NCBI RefSeq assembly: GCF_024170165.1
Contig: NZ_JALJXP010000001.1
Span: forward strand, 558,001-622,000
Origin: Pseudomonas nitroreducens
GTDB lineage: Bacteria; Pseudomonadota; Gammaproteobacteria; Pseudomonadales; Pseudomonadaceae
DNA: 64,000 nt
Direction of reading: 5' to 3'
Both the position numbers and the translations under genes were made by a program. Position 1 is the stretch's first letter. Every line of letters starts with the position of its first letter. Below the pieces are notes generated by a model. The model was not told the DNA's origin. It saw only the letters and a list, made by a program, of their open reading frames with translations, and did not search any database. Shown here piece after piece: positions 1 to 9,051 of the stretch.

Positions 1-441
1 GTTGATCCGGCCCTGATCCTGGTGGCCAGCCTGCTGCGCCGCGGCAGCAGTCTCAATGGCCTGTCCTCGGCGCTCACGGTGCTGGCGCTGGCGCTGGGTT
101 TCTACGGCGTGCTGATGGCCAGCGCCACCCTGGCGTTCAGCCTGAGCATGGCGTTGCTGGTGCTGCTGGGGCTGGTGCAGAAGTTCTATGCCATGCGCGT
201 GGCGCTGGACGCCGACCTGTTCGAGGCCATGGCCAACGCCGGCGAGGCGCTGCCGGAGAAAACCCGGCAACTGGACGACGCCCTGGCCACCTACGCCGGT
301 GTGCCGACGGACAAGACCGGTCGCCCCTGGAGCGAGCGCAGCCGTGGCGCGCTCGCCCTGTTGCGCCGGCAGGTGCAGCTCTGCGCCGCACAGTGGCTCA
401 TTGCGCTGCTGTGCCTGATCACCCTGACCTTCCAATCCTGA
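1..441 (+). CDS. Hypothetical membrane protein, probably 5'-truncated by the window
   Basis: The reading frame is open from the first base, so the true start is probably upstream; a GTG at 22 is an in-window alternative but has no visible ribosome site. Two hydrophobic stretches flank a soluble middle: an N-terminal hairpin-like segment rich in Leu/Ala (roughly codons 20-60) and a C-terminal segment ending just before the stop. No family is recognised. It lies 14 bases before an acyltransferase and a CDP-diglyceride synthase gene, so it is likely part of a phospholipid operon; I recall a similar three-gene order in P. aeruginosa (PA2538-PA2536). The function remains unknown. Confidence 0.7.
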   Translation, partial: VDPALILVASLLRRGSSLNGLSSALTVLALALGFYGVLMASATLAFSLSMALLVLLGLVQKFYAMRVALDADLFEAMANAGEALPEKTRQLDDALATYAGVPTDKTGRPWSERSRGALALLRRQVQLCAAQWLIALLCLITLTFQS

Positions 442-455
442 GGAACGTACCCGCA

Positions 456-1085
456 ATGCTGGAACGACTCTGCGCCTACGCCATCATCGCCGGCGCCCGT
501 GCGGTGACCGGCCTGCGCAGCCTGTGGCTCGGCACCACGCCGATCCCGGCGCAGCGCATCTACTACGCCAACCACAGCAGCCATGGCGATTTCGTCCTGC
601 TCTGGGCGTCGCTGCCGGCGGAGCTGCGCTCGCGCACGCGGCCGGTTGCCGGCATGGACTACTGGGGCAAGGGCGGCCTGCGTGGCTTCATCATCAACCG
701 CGTGTTCCATGGCGTGCTGATCGACCGCACGCGCGGTGCCGAGGGTGGCAACCCGCTGGAACCGGTGGAGCGCGCCCTGGCCGAAGGCGACTCGCTGATC
801 CTTTTCCCCGAGGGCACCCGCAACCTCGACGAGGAAGTGCGTCTGCTGCCGTTCAAGAGCGGCATCTACCACCTGTCCAGGGCCTATCCCCAGGTCGAAC
901 TGGTGCCGGTGTGGCTGGACAATCTCAACCGCGTGATGCCCAAGGGCCGTGCGTTGCCTTTGCCGCTACTGTGCACCCTGAGTTTCGGTGCCCCGCTGGC
1001 GGTGGAGGAGGGCGAGGCCAAGGAAGCCTTCCTCGAACGCGCTCGCGAGGCGCTGCTCAAGCTCGCCGCGCCGGAGGGTCGCTGA
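456..1085 (+). CDS. PlsC-like 1-acyl-glycerol-3-phosphate acyltransferase
   Basis: A 209-residue member of the lysophospholipid acyltransferase (LPLAT) family, which transfers an acyl chain to lysophosphatidate or related acceptors at the inner membrane. The HX4D catalytic motif appears as HSSHGD near residues 40-45 and the acceptor-binding block as FPEGTR near residue 118. The ATG at 456 is preferred because AGGAACG lies about 10 bases upstream; the open frame extends back to 393 but that overlaps the preceding gene. The next gene, for a cytidylyltransferase, begins one base after this stop codon, so the two are almost surely cotranscribed and act in consecutive phospholipid steps. Acceptor specificity cannot be read from sequence. 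Confidence 0.88.
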   Translation: MLERLCAYAIIAGARAVTGLRSLWLGTTPIPAQRIYYANHSSHGDFVLLWASLPAELRSRTRPVAGMDYWGKGGLRGFIINRVFHGVLIDRTRGAEGGNPLEPVERALAEGDSLILFPEGTRNLDEEVRLLPFKSGIYHLSRAYPQVELVPVWLDNLNRVMPKGRALPLPLLCTLSFGAPLAVEEGEAKEAFLERAREALLKLAAPEGR

Positions 1086-1086
1086 A

Positions 1087-2016
1087 ATGAACCAGACCTG
1101 GCTGCTCTTCGGTGGCATCGGCGCCATCCTCATCCTCGCCTCACTGGTCGGCGCGGTGCTGCGCTGGAAGGCGCCGCCCGGACCGCACGCGGTGATCGAC
1201 AACCTCAACGCGCGGATCAACGCCTGGTGGGTGATGGTCGCGGTGATCGGCTGCGCCTTCGCCCTCGGGTACTGGGCGGTGATCCTGCTGTTCTACGGGG
1301 TGTCGTTCTACGCCCTGCGCGAATTCCTCACCCTGATGCCGACCCGGCGCAGCGACTATCCGGCGCTGGTGGCGGCGTTCTACTTCGTGCTGCCGATGCA
1401 GTACCTGCTGATCGGCATTGGCTGGTACGGGCTGTTCTCCATCTTCATCCCGGTCTACGTGTTCCTGCTGCTGCCGATCCTCGCCTCGCTGGGTGGCGAC
1501 TCCAAGCACTTCCTCGAACGCGCCTCGAAGGTGCAGTGGGCGCTGATGCTGGCGGTGTTCTGCATCTCCTACGTGCCGGCGCTGCTGACCCTGGAGATCG
1601 CCGGCTACGAGGGGCGCAACCTGCTGCTGATCGCCTTCCTGGTCATCGTCGTGCAGCTGTCCGACGTGCTGCAGTACGTCTGCGGCAAGCTCATGGGCAA
1701 GCGCAAGATCGCGCCGAATCTGTCGCCATCCAAGACCCTGGAAGGCTTCGTCGGCGGCGTGACGCTGGCCACGCTGATCGGCGGCGCACTGTGGTGGATC
1801 ACGCCCTTCAGCTTCTGGCAGGCGCTGCTGATCGCCCTGATGATCAACATCCTCGGTTTCTTCGGCGGGCTGGTGATGTCGGCGATCAAGCGCGACCGCG
1901 GGGTGAAGGACTGGGGCCACATGATCGAAGGCCACGGCGGCATGCTCGACCGCCTGGACTCGGTGTGCTTCGCCGCGCCGGTGTTCTTCCATTTCGTCCG
2001 CTATTGGTGGACCTGA
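1087..2016 (+). CDS. Phosphatidate cytidylyltransferase (CdsA family)
   Basis: The 309-residue polytopic protein should convert phosphatidate and CTP to CDP-diacylglycerol at the inner membrane. Many hydrophobic helices are visible, and the CDS family signature is nearly complete near residues 262-287, with KRDRGVKDWG followed by GHGGMLDRLDS. An upstream SPSKTLEG block is also typical. The ATG at 1087 is used because it follows the acyltransferase stop directly; the open frame extends upstream to 988 inside that gene. Pseudomonads usually have another cdsA in the bamA/lpx region, so this is likely the accessory paralogue linked to the acyltransferase (inference). Confidence 0.9.
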   Translation: MNQTWLLFGGIGAILILASLVGAVLRWKAPPGPHAVIDNLNARINAWWVMVAVIGCAFALGYWAVILLFYGVSFYALREFLTLMPTRRSDYPALVAAFYFVLPMQYLLIGIGWYGLFSIFIPVYVFLLLPILASLGGDSKHFLERASKVQWALMLAVFCISYVPALLTLEIAGYEGRNLLLIAFLVIVVQLSDVLQYVCGKLMGKRKIAPNLSPSKTLEGFVGGVTLATLIGGALWWITPFSFWQALLIALMINILGFFGGLVMSAIKRDRGVKDWGHMIEGHGGMLDRLDSVCFAAPVFFHFVRYWWT

Positions 2017-2044
2017 GGCGCGCCGGTGTATCACCGCGTCAACC

Positions 2045-2093
2045 TGTAGGAGCGGGCCATGCCCGCGATCGCGCGCATGGCGCGCTCCTGCAG
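2045..2093. repeat. REP-type palindromic repeat
   Basis: The unit starts TGTAGGAGCGGGCCATGCCC and ends CGCGCTCCTGCAG, so the outer arms are inverted repeats. A closely matching copy lies at 25850-25899. It sits between the convergent ends of the cytidylyltransferase and flgA. The GGAGCGGG...CCCGCG pattern is the common REP class of Pseudomonas. Confidence 0.75.
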
Positions 2094-2123
2094 GGAGATT
2101 CCGGAGGTTGGCGCGAGCGGCAT

Positions 2124-2921
2124 TCAGAAGATGCTGCTCACCTCGCCTGACGCCATCACCTTCGCCTCGATGATCTTCTGGCTGCGCAGGTTCTTCACGC
2201 GGATCACTTCGTCCTGCTTGCCGTTGGCCAGCGCCTCGCCGACGGCGCTGGCCTGGATGCCGTCCTGGCTGGCGACGATCTTCACCTGCTGGCCGCGACG
2301 CACCAGCATCGCGCCATCGAGCAGCGCCGGGGTCAGTGGCTGGTTGGCGCGGATGCGGCGGCGGGCGGTCTTGCCAGTCACCTCGGCGGTATCGGTGAAG
2401 TAACCCCGCGAGCTCTTGCCGAGTTCCACCGGCGCGAGCTTGAGCTGCGCCGCATCCAGCGTCCGGCCGCGCTCGATCTCGCTGCTGGCGACCACGGCCG
2501 GCAGGTACACCGTGGGCTGGCTGATGAAGGTCACCGGCCAGCCGGATTGCCCCGCGCAGGAAGCTTCGAAGCGCCGTCGCGCGGTGATCGCGGCGGGCGC
2601 TTCGAGTGCGCGCAGTTGCGGACTGCCGGGGCAGGCAGCGAGTTTTCCCAGGCTGTTGGGCAGGTTGTTGTTCACGCTGAAAGTCATGCCTTTCCAGCCG
2701 GCCTTGCGCGCGGCTTCCTTCAGTTCGGCGGCGACCTGCTGCCGCCCCGCGGCGTCGAGTTGCGCGCGCGCATCCTGGGCTTGCGCGAGGGCGGGCAGCA
2801 GCAGGAGGAAGCAGGCGGAAAGGACCTTTCCGCATCCCGTCGCGCGGTGCGTCGAAAGCGGAAGAGCCGCGTTGCGCGCGTGGCTCTGCAATTCGAATAA
2901 ATCCTTGTAAATCAACGGCAT
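2124..2921 (-). CDS. flgA: FlgA, flagellar P-ring assembly chaperone
   Basis: The protein is 265 residues from the ATG at 2921. FlgA is exported to the periplasm, where it helps FlgI polymerise into the P ring. A hydrophobic signal segment ending in ALAQAQD lies around residues 35-52. The C-terminal half looks like the SAF/FlgA domain, with pairs such as VVASSEIERGRTL, RRIRANQPL and VRRGQQVKI, and ends in MASGEVSSIF. The start is uncertain: upstream ATGs exist at 2945 and 2969, and a TTG with a better-placed AAGGA lies inside. It is divergent from flgB with about 86 bases between. In P. aeruginosa flgA lies with flgM instead, so this arrangement resembles lateral-type loci. Confidence 0.85.
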   Translation of the reverse strand: MPLIYKDLFELQSHARNAALPLSTHRATGCGKVLSACFLLLLPALAQAQDARAQLDAAGRQQVAAELKEAARKAGWKGMTFSVNNNLPNSLGKLAACPGSPQLRALEAPAAITARRRFEASCAGQSGWPVTFISQPTVYLPAVVASSEIERGRTLDAAQLKLAPVELGKSSRGYFTDTAEVTGKTARRRIRANQPLTPALLDGAMLVRRGQQVKIVASQDGIQASAVGEALANGKQDEVIRVKNLRSQKIIEAKVMASGEVSSIF

Positions 2922-2939
2922 GAAGCGGTATTCCGGGGT

Positions 2940-2955
2940 GGGCATGCTTTGTGCT
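2940..2955 (+). promoter_or_regulatory. Candidate sigma-54 promoter for flgB operon
   Basis: The sequence GGGCATGCTTTGTGCT has GG at 2941-2942 and GC at 2953-2954 with the obligatory ten-base spacing, and three mismatches to TGGCACGNNNNTTGCW. Transcription would start near 2966, leaving a leader of about 42 bases. Sigma-54 control of early flagellar operons is usual in Pseudomonas and in lateral systems. The match is moderate. Confidence 0.4.
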
Positions 2956-3007
2956 CTATCGCTGCGCACACCGAAAGATGGCCGAACGACGAGAGCGGGT
3001 TGCGCGA

Positions 3008-3373
3008 ATGAGTATACGGTTTGACGAGACCCTGGGTATCCACGAGAGAGCCCTCTCGCTGCACATGCAGCGCAGCGAAATCCTGGCCTCCAACCTGGCC
3101 AACGAAGACACCCCAGGCTTCAAGGCGCGGGACATCGACTTCGCCGCCGAGATGCAGCGCCAGGACAGCCCCAGCGTCCTGCTGGCGAGCACCAGCGCCG
3201 CGCGCCCGGACCTGAAGTACCGCATCCCCAACCAGTCTTCCCAGGACGGCAACAGCGTGGAGCTGTCCACCGAGCAGGCGGAGTTCTCGCGCAACGCGAT
3301 GGATTTCCAGACCAGCCTGACCTTCCTGACCCTGAAATTCCGCGGCCTCAAGCAGGCCATCGAAGGACGCTGA
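3008..3373 (+). CDS. flgB: FlgB, flagellar proximal rod protein
   Basis: FlgB forms part of the proximal rod that crosses the periplasm. The 121-residue product has the N-terminal rod motif SNLANEDTPGFKARD at residues 28-42 and a C-terminal segment FQTSLTFLTLKFRGLKQAI that pairs with it in a coiled coil. ATG 3008 gives the family's usual N terminus; longer open frame to 2951 would run into the presumed promoter. It is the first gene of a tightly packed plus-strand operon running through flgL, with flgC four bases after its stop. Confidence 0.93.
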   Translation: MSIRFDETLGIHERALSLHMQRSEILASNLANEDTPGFKARDIDFAAEMQRQDSPSVLLASTSAARPDLKYRIPNQSSQDGNSVELSTEQAEFSRNAMDFQTSLTFLTLKFRGLKQAIEGR

Positions 3374-3377
3374 CGCC

Positions 3378-3806
3378 ATGGCATTCGATTCCATCTACCG
3401 CATCGCCGGCTCGTCGATGAACGCGCAGACCGTGCGCCTGAACACCGTGGCGAGCAACCTGGCCAACGCCGACTCCGCCGCCAACAGCCCGGACACCGTG
3501 TACCAGGCGCGCAAGCCGATGTTCGCCGCCGTCTACGAGAACGACCAGCTGACCCGGGGCGCCGGCATGGGCGGCGCCCACGTGCAGGTGCTCGACGTGG
3601 TGACCTCCGGCCGCTCGCCGCAGCGCCGCTACGAGCCCGGCAGCCCGCTGGCCGACGCCACCGGCTACGTCTACTACCCCGACGTCAACGAGATCGAAGA
3701 GATGACCGACATGATGTCCGCCACCCGCAGCTTCGAGACCGGCGTGGAAGTGCTCAACCGGGTGAAGAGCATGCAGTCCAGCCTGCTGAAACTGGGAGAC
3801 GCCTGA
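3378..3806 (+). CDS. flgC: FlgC, flagellar proximal rod protein
   Basis: A 142-residue rod subunit of the usual length. The N-terminal motif VASNLANADS and the C-terminal rod segment EMTDMMSATRSFETGVEVLN are both clear, as is the FlgC hallmark YYPDVNEIEEM just before it. Its stop overlaps the start of flgD (TGATG), which indicates translational coupling. It acts with FlgB, FlgF and FlgG in the axial rod. Confidence 0.95.
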   Translation: MAFDSIYRIAGSSMNAQTVRLNTVASNLANADSAANSPDTVYQARKPMFAAVYENDQLTRGAGMGGAHVQVLDVVTSGRSPQRRYEPGSPLADATGYVYYPDVNEIEEMTDMMSATRSFETGVEVLNRVKSMQSSLLKLGDA

Positions 3807-4474
3807 TGAGCACGGTCAACAACGACACCAGCAGCACCACCAGCGGTACCTCGTCCGATACGCCCAGGCAGGCGGTCAATCTGGGCGAGATGACCGACAT
3901 GGAGAACAGCTTCATCACCCTGCTGGTCGCCCAGGTGCAGTACCAGGACCCGACCAAGCCGGTGGACAGCACCGAGTTCATCAACCAGTACTCGGCCATG
4001 GCGCAGGTCAAGAGCATGCAGAACATGACCACCCTGCAGCAGAACAACCTGGTGCTGATGGACAACCTGCAGACCCTCACTGCCGCCGGCCTGGTGGGCC
4101 AGGAAGTGAAGGTCAGCGCCGACAGCCTGCAGCTGGACGGCGACCAGGTCAGCGGACAGATCACCCTGGAGCACGCCTCGGCCACCACCGTGCTGCAGCT
4201 CACCGACGCCAACGGCGTGCGTACCGACATCCCCCTCGGCCCGCAGGAAGCCGGTGCCGTGCCCTTTACCGTGGACCCGCAGACGCTGGGCCTGAAACCC
4301 GGCAAGTACAGCCTGGCGGTCAAGACCGAGAGTGGCGAGACGCCGGGCATCGAGGTTTCCGGCCTGGTGCACAACGTCCGTGTCAGCGCCGACGGGCCGG
4401 TGCTGGAAGTCGAGGGCGCAGGCTCGGTGCCCTTCTACAAGATCGTCGAATTCAGTCAGGGCCAGGCCGCCTGA
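3806..4474 (+). CDS. flgD: FlgD, hook cap / hook assembly scaffold
   Basis: FlgD caps the growing hook and is removed once the hook is complete. The 222-residue protein has the conserved N-terminal block FITLLVAQVQYQDPTKPVD at about residues 33-51, followed by EFINQYSAMAQVKSM, and a beta-rich C-terminal half resembling the FlgD Ig/tudor-like region. The first 20 residues are a low-complexity Ser/Thr/Asp stretch, normal for the export signal. The start codon overlaps the flgC stop; flgE follows after 36 bases. Confidence 0.94.
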   Translation: MSTVNNDTSSTTSGTSSDTPRQAVNLGEMTDMENSFITLLVAQVQYQDPTKPVDSTEFINQYSAMAQVKSMQNMTTLQQNNLVLMDNLQTLTAAGLVGQEVKVSADSLQLDGDQVSGQITLEHASATTVLQLTDANGVRTDIPLGPQEAGAVPFTVDPQTLGLKPGKYSLAVKTESGETPGIEVSGLVHNVRVSADGPVLEVEGAGSVPFYKIVEFSQGQAA

Positions 4475-4510
4475 ACGCCTGTTTCCCCCCTCTTAGGATG
4501 AGCTAACGCC

Positions 4511-5698
4511 ATGAGCTTCAACATCGCCCTGACCGGCCTGAACGCCGTCACCCAGCAGCTGGACACCATCAGCAACAACATCGCCAACTCCGGCACCGTG
4601 GGCTTCAAGTCCTCGCGCACCGAGTTCGGCAGCGTCTACGCCGACGGCAAGGGCATGGGCGTGGAAGTCGCCGGCACCACCCAGAGCATCAGCCAGGGCG
4701 GCTCGCTGGTGTCGACCAACCGCGCACTGGACCTCGCCATCTCCGGCGGCGGCTTCTTCGTGGTCAAGAGCGGCAACGGCGACACCCAGTACACCCGCGC
4801 CGGCGTGTTCAGCCAGGACAACGCCAACTACCTGATCAACGCCACCGGCCAGCGCCTGCAGGGCTACCCGACCGACGCCGCCGGCAACCTGCTGGTGGGC
4901 ACCGTCTCCGACCTGCAGGTGAAGACCGCCAACCTGCCGGCCAAGGCCACTGACAAGCTGGAGTTCGTCGCCAACCTGGACTCCAACGAGACAGTACCGA
5001 CCGTCTCGCCGTTCGACCCGCAGAAGGTGGAGACCTACAACTCCACCTACACCAGCAAGATCTACGACTCCCAGGGCAAGGAACACACCCTGACCCAGTA
5101 CTTCGTGCTGACCGGCACCAACACCTGGGACGCGCACTACGCGGTGGACGGCAATGCCGTCGGCGCCACCCAGTCGCTGACCTTCGCTCCGGACGGCTCG
5201 CTGTCCTCGCCGATCGCCTCGGTACCGGTGAGCTTCACCCTGCCCGGTGTCGATCCGATGAACATCGCCCTGGACTACACCGGCACCAGCCAGTACGGCT
5301 CGGACTTCGTCGTCACCACCAACCGCACCACCGGCTACGCCGCCGGCGAGCAGACCGGTATCGCGGTGGAGAACGACGGCAAGGTCTACGTCAACTACAG
5401 CAACGGCCAGCGCATGCTGCAGGGCCAGGTCGCCCTGGCCAACTTCATCAACTCCGGCGGCCTGCAGAACCAGAGCGGCACCGCCTGGACCGAGACCTCC
5501 GCCTCCGGCGCCCCGCTGATCGGCGTGCCCGGCATCGGCCAGTTCGGCTCGCTGTCGGCCGGCAACCTGGAAGGCTCCAACGTCGACATCACCCAGCAAC
5601 TGGTGGGCCTCATGGAAGGCCAGCGCAACTACCAGGCGAACACCAAGGTGATGACCACCGACAAGGAACTCACCCAGGTGCTGTTCTCGGCCATCTAA
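4511..5698 (+). CDS. flgE: FlgE, flagellar hook protein
   Basis: This 395-residue subunit builds the universal joint outside the outer membrane. It has the N-terminal axial motif SNNIANSGTVGFKSSR (residues 22-37), the internal FlgBCE/FlaE regions, and the C-terminal helix VGLMEGQRNYQANTKVM. Its length is close to the E. coli protein (about 400) and clearly shorter than the polar FlgE of P. aeruginosa as I recall it (about 460). That size difference is one reason to call this cluster secondary. An AGGATGAGC ribosome site precedes the ATG. Confidence 0.95.
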   Translation: MSFNIALTGLNAVTQQLDTISNNIANSGTVGFKSSRTEFGSVYADGKGMGVEVAGTTQSISQGGSLVSTNRALDLAISGGGFFVVKSGNGDTQYTRAGVFSQDNANYLINATGQRLQGYPTDAAGNLLVGTVSDLQVKTANLPAKATDKLEFVANLDSNETVPTVSPFDPQKVETYNSTYTSKIYDSQGKEHTLTQYFVLTGTNTWDAHYAVDGNAVGATQSLTFAPDGSLSSPIASVPVSFTLPGVDPMNIALDYTGTSQYGSDFVVTTNRTTGYAAGEQTGIAVENDGKVYVNYSNGQRMLQGQVALANFINSGGLQNQSGTAWTETSASGAPLIGVPGIGQFGSLSAGNLEGSNVDITQQLVGLMEGQRNYQANTKVMTTDKELTQVLFSAI

Positions 5699-5707
5699 GG
5701 ACTCGTC

Positions 5708-6436
5708 ATGGATCGCCTCGGCTACACCGCAATGACCGCCGCCAGCCGCAGCATGGCGGCGCTGGACGTGCGCGCGAACAACCTCGCCAACGTCAACACC
5801 CCCGGCTTCCGCGCCGACCTGGAACACGCCACCGCCGTCGACGTGAGTGGCGCCGGCTATGACAGCCGCCACCTCGCGCGCATCGAAAGCAGCGGCGTGG
5901 ACATGAGCGCCGGCACCCTGATGGCCACCGGGCGCGACCTCGACGTCGCCATCCAGGGCCAGGGCCTGTTCGCCGTGCAGAGCGGCAACGGCGAGGCGTA
6001 CACGCGCCAGGGCAACCTGGAGATCGACGCCGACCGCCAGCTGATGATCAACGGCCGCGCCGTGCTCGGCGAGGGCGGGCCGATCACTTTGCCCGAGTAC
6101 GACGCCATCGCCATCGGCAGTGACGGCACCATTTCGGTGATGCCGCGCGGCGATTTTCTCATGACCGACGTCGACCGCCTGAAGCTGGTAGACGCGCCGG
6201 CTGCCTCTCTGGTGAAGAACGCCCAGGGCCTGCTGGTGAGCAAGGACGGCCAGAACGTCGCCGCCAGCGAGGACGTGCGCCTGGTCTCCGGGCACCTGGA
6301 GCAGAGCAACGTCTCGGCCATCGACCAGCTGGTGGGCACCATGAGCCTGAACCGGCGGTTCGAGACCCAGGTGAAGATGATGAAGGCCGCCTCGGATCTT
6401 GCCGAGGCCGGCGACCGCATGATCCGTGGCGGCTAA
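5708..6436 (+). CDS. flgF: FlgF, flagellar proximal rod protein
   Basis: A 242-residue rod protein. It begins MDRLGYTAMTAASRSM and carries the motif NNLANVNTPGFRADL near residue 26, a central GQGLFAVQ block, and the terminal GTMSLNRRFETQVKMMKA segment typical of FlgF/FlgG. Gap to flgE is only nine bases. It joins FlgB, FlgC and FlgG in the rod, and its adjacency to flgG is the usual order. Confidence 0.94.
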   Translation: MDRLGYTAMTAASRSMAALDVRANNLANVNTPGFRADLEHATAVDVSGAGYDSRHLARIESSGVDMSAGTLMATGRDLDVAIQGQGLFAVQSGNGEAYTRQGNLEIDADRQLMINGRAVLGEGGPITLPEYDAIAIGSDGTISVMPRGDFLMTDVDRLKLVDAPAASLVKNAQGLLVSKDGQNVAASEDVRLVSGHLEQSNVSAIDQLVGTMSLNRRFETQVKMMKAASDLAEAGDRMIRGG

Positions 6437-6463
6437 CCCGCGGCACGCAGACAGGAGCACAAC

Positions 6464-7249
6464 ATGAGTTCGGCACTTTGGGTCAGCAAGACCGGCCTGG
6501 CGGCCCAGGACACCGCGATGTCCACCGTGGCCAACAACCTGGCCAACGTCAACACCGTCGGCTTCAAGAGCGACCGCGCGGTCTTCGAGGACCTGTTCTA
6601 CCAGGTGCAGCTGCAACCCGGCGCCCAGGCTGACCAGGTCAACACCGTGCCTTCGGGCATCCAGCTGGGCAGCGGCGTGCGCGTCGTCGGCACGCAGAAG
6701 GTGTTCACCGAAGGCAGCATGCAGACCACCGGCCAGCCCATGGACCTGGCCATCGTCGGCAGCGGCTTCTTCCAGGTCGAAGCGCCCAACGGCGACACCT
6801 ACTACACCGAGAACGGCCAGCTGCAGCTGAACAATGAAGGCATCGTGGTCAACGCCCAGGGCCTGCCGCTGACGCCGAACATCGAAGTGCCGGCCGGCGC
6901 CAGCCGCTTCACCGTCGGCAGCGACGGCATCGTCACCGCCGTGCTGCCGGGCGAGACCCTGCCCACCGAGCTGGGCCAGATCACCCTGGTCAACTTCACC
7001 AACCCGGCGGGCCTGGAAGCCCTCGGCGGCAACCTCTACAAGGAAACCGCCGCCAGCGGCGAGCCGCAGGAAGGCACGCCGGGCGAGGAAGGCCTGGGCA
7101 CTCTCAAACAGGGCGTGCTGGAAGGCTCCAACGTGCAGGTGGTGGAAGCGATGGTGAACATGATCGCCATCCAGCGCGCCTACGAGGCCAACGCCAAGGT
7201 GCTCGACGCCGCGTCGGGCATGCAGCAGTTCCTCAACCAGACGGTCTGA
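6464..7249 (+). CDS. flgG: FlgG, flagellar distal rod protein
   Basis: FlgG makes the distal rod, on which the L and P rings assemble. The 261-residue length is standard. The N terminus SSALWVSKTGLAAQDTAMS with NNLANVNTVGFKSDR and the C terminus VVEAMVNMIAIQRAYEANAK are textbook FlgG. A central GSGFFQVEAPNGDTYYTENG segment is also conserved. An ACAGGAG ribosome site precedes the ATG; flgH begins two bases after the stop. Confidence 0.96.
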   Translation: MSSALWVSKTGLAAQDTAMSTVANNLANVNTVGFKSDRAVFEDLFYQVQLQPGAQADQVNTVPSGIQLGSGVRVVGTQKVFTEGSMQTTGQPMDLAIVGSGFFQVEAPNGDTYYTENGQLQLNNEGIVVNAQGLPLTPNIEVPAGASRFTVGSDGIVTAVLPGETLPTELGQITLVNFTNPAGLEALGGNLYKETAASGEPQEGTPGEEGLGTLKQGVLEGSNVQVVEAMVNMIAIQRAYEANAKVLDAASGMQQFLNQTV

Positions 7250-7251
7250 CC

Positions 7252-7914
7252 ATGACGCGCCTTGCCCTGCTGCTCGCCCTGGCGCTGCTCGCCGGATGCC
7301 AGAGCTTCGACGAGATGCTGCCGGACGAGGATTCCTCGACCTACCAGCCCCCGGAGCTGGACTACAGCCAGCCGCCGACCACCAGCGGCGGCCTGTTCCG
7401 TTCCGGCTACGGCGGCTCGCTGCTGCGCGACAAGCGCGCCATCGGCGTCGGCGACATCGTCACCGTGGTGCTCAGCGAGTCCACCCAGTCGAGCAAGAGC
7501 GCGGGCACCAGCTTCGGCAAGCAGTCCAGCCTGGACGTGCCGGTACCGACCATCCTGACCAAGGACTACGGCGGCCTGGAAACCTCCGCCACGGCCAACC
7601 GCGACTTCACCGGCTCGGCGAAGAGCTCGCAGCAGAACACCCTCTCCGGCTCCATTGCGGTGACCGTGCACAAGGTGCTTCCCGGCGGCGTGCTGCTGGT
7701 GAAGGGCGAGAAATCCCTGCGCCTGAACCAGGGCGACGAGTTCATCCGCCTCACCGGCCTGGTGCGTATCGACGACATCAACCGCTCCAACCAGGTCTCC
7801 TCGCAGAACGTCGCCAACGCGAAGATTTCCTACGCCGGGCGCGGCGTGCTCAACGACAGCAACTCGGCCGGCTGGCTGACGCGCTTCTTCACCCATCCGC
7901 TGTTCCCGATGTAA
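7252..7914 (+). CDS. flgH: FlgH, L-ring lipoprotein
   Basis: FlgH forms the outer-membrane ring that acts as bushing for the rod. The 220-residue product starts with a lipoprotein signal whose lipobox is LAGC (Cys at residue 16). Family hallmarks are GDIVTVVLSESTQSSK, the LVKGEKSL block and the C-terminal VRIDDINRSNQVSSQNVANAKISYAGRG, given here in pieces. It is preceded by flgG and followed by flgI after 15 bases, the conserved ring-gene order. Confidence 0.95.
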   Translation: MTRLALLLALALLAGCQSFDEMLPDEDSSTYQPPELDYSQPPTTSGGLFRSGYGGSLLRDKRAIGVGDIVTVVLSESTQSSKSAGTSFGKQSSLDVPVPTILTKDYGGLETSATANRDFTGSAKSSQQNTLSGSIAVTVHKVLPGGVLLVKGEKSLRLNQGDEFIRLTGLVRIDDINRSNQVSSQNVANAKISYAGRGVLNDSNSAGWLTRFFTHPLFPM

Positions 7915-7929
7915 GCAGGCGAGCCGTCC

Positions 7930-9048
7930 ATGCGTAGAACGCTCATGCGTAGAAACCTTACCCGCCTGCTGGCGCTGCTCTGCCTGTCCTGGCAGGCGCA
8001 GGCGCTGGCCATCCCGCTGCTCGACCTGGTGGACATCGAAGGCGTGCGCGAGAACCAGCTGATCGGCTACGGCCTGGTCGTCGGCCTCGATGGCACCGGT
8101 GACAAGAACCAGGTGAAGTTCACCAACCAGTCGGTGGCCAACATGCTCAAGCAGTTCGGCGTGAACCTGCCGCCGAACGTCGACCCGAAACTCAAGAACG
8201 TCGCCGCGGTCAGCGTCATCGCCAGCGTGCCGCCCTCCTACAGCGCCGGGCAGACCATCGACGTCACCGTGTCCTCGCTGGGCGACGCCAAGAGCCTGCG
8301 CGGCGGCCTGCTGCTGATGACGCCGCTGCAGGGCGTGGACGGCGAGGTCTATGCGCTGGCCCAGGGCAACCTCGTCGTCGGCGGCCTGCATGCGCAGGGG
8401 CAGAGCGGCTCCAGCGTGTCGATCAACAGCGCCAACAGCGGCCTGATTCCCAACGGCGCGACCATCGAACGGATGATTCCCAGCGATTTCGCCCAGCGCC
8501 CGGACGTGATGCTCAACGTGCGCAAGCCGAGCTTCCAGACCGCCAACCAGGTGATGAACGCGGTCAACGAACGCTTCGGTTCCGGTACCGCCACCGCGCT
8601 GGATGGCACCAAAGTGTCCGTCCGCGCCCCGGTCAGCCTGGCCCAGCGCACCAGCTTCATGGCCTTGCTCGAAGGCATGGAAGTGCAGGAAGGCCGCACC
8701 CGGCCCAGGGTGGTGTTCAACAGCCGCACCGGCACCGTGGTGATCGGCCAGGGCGTGCGCGTGAAGGCGGCCGCCGTCGCCCACGGCACACTCACCGTGA
8801 CCATCAGCGAGAACCCCCAGGTCAGCCAGCCGGGGCCCTTCTCCAACGGCACCACGGCGGTCACCCCGCAGTCGGACGTCTCGGTCAGCCAGGACAAGAA
8901 GCCGATGTTCAAGTGGCCCGAGGGCACCAGTCTGGAAAGCATCATCAACACGGTGAACAGCCTGGGCGCCACGCCCGATGACGTGATGAGCATCCTCCAG
9001 GCGCTGGAACAGGCCGGCGCATTGAACGCCGAGCTGGTGGTGATCTGA
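7930..9048 (+). CDS. flgI: FlgI, P-ring protein
   Basis: FlgI is secreted to the periplasm and polymerises around the rod with help from FlgA. The 372-residue precursor has a signal peptide ending near QAQALA and the invariant mature start [19 protein letters not shown]. Later blocks [13 protein letters not shown] and [13 protein letters not shown] are typical. The start is ambiguous because ATGCGTAGAA is repeated at 7930 and 7945, giving a signal peptide five residues shorter from the second ATG; I kept the first. Confidence 0.95.
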   Translation: MRRTLMRRNLTRLLALLCLSWQAQALAIPLLDLVDIEGVRENQLIGYGLVVGLDGTGDKNQVKFTNQSVANMLKQFGVNLPPNVDPKLKNVAAVSVIASVPPSYSAGQTIDVTVSSLGDAKSLRGGLLLMTPLQGVDGEVYALAQGNLVVGGLHAQGQSGSSVSINSANSGLIPNGATIERMIPSDFAQRPDVMLNVRKPSFQTANQVMNAVNERFGSGTATALDGTKVSVRAPVSLAQRTSFMALLEGMEVQEGRTRPRVVFNSRTGTVVIGQGVRVKAAAVAHGTLTVTISENPQVSQPGPFSNGTTAVTPQSDVSVSQDKKPMFKWPEGTSLESIINTVNSLGATPDDVMSILQALEQAGALNAELVVI

Positions 9049-9051
9049 AGC

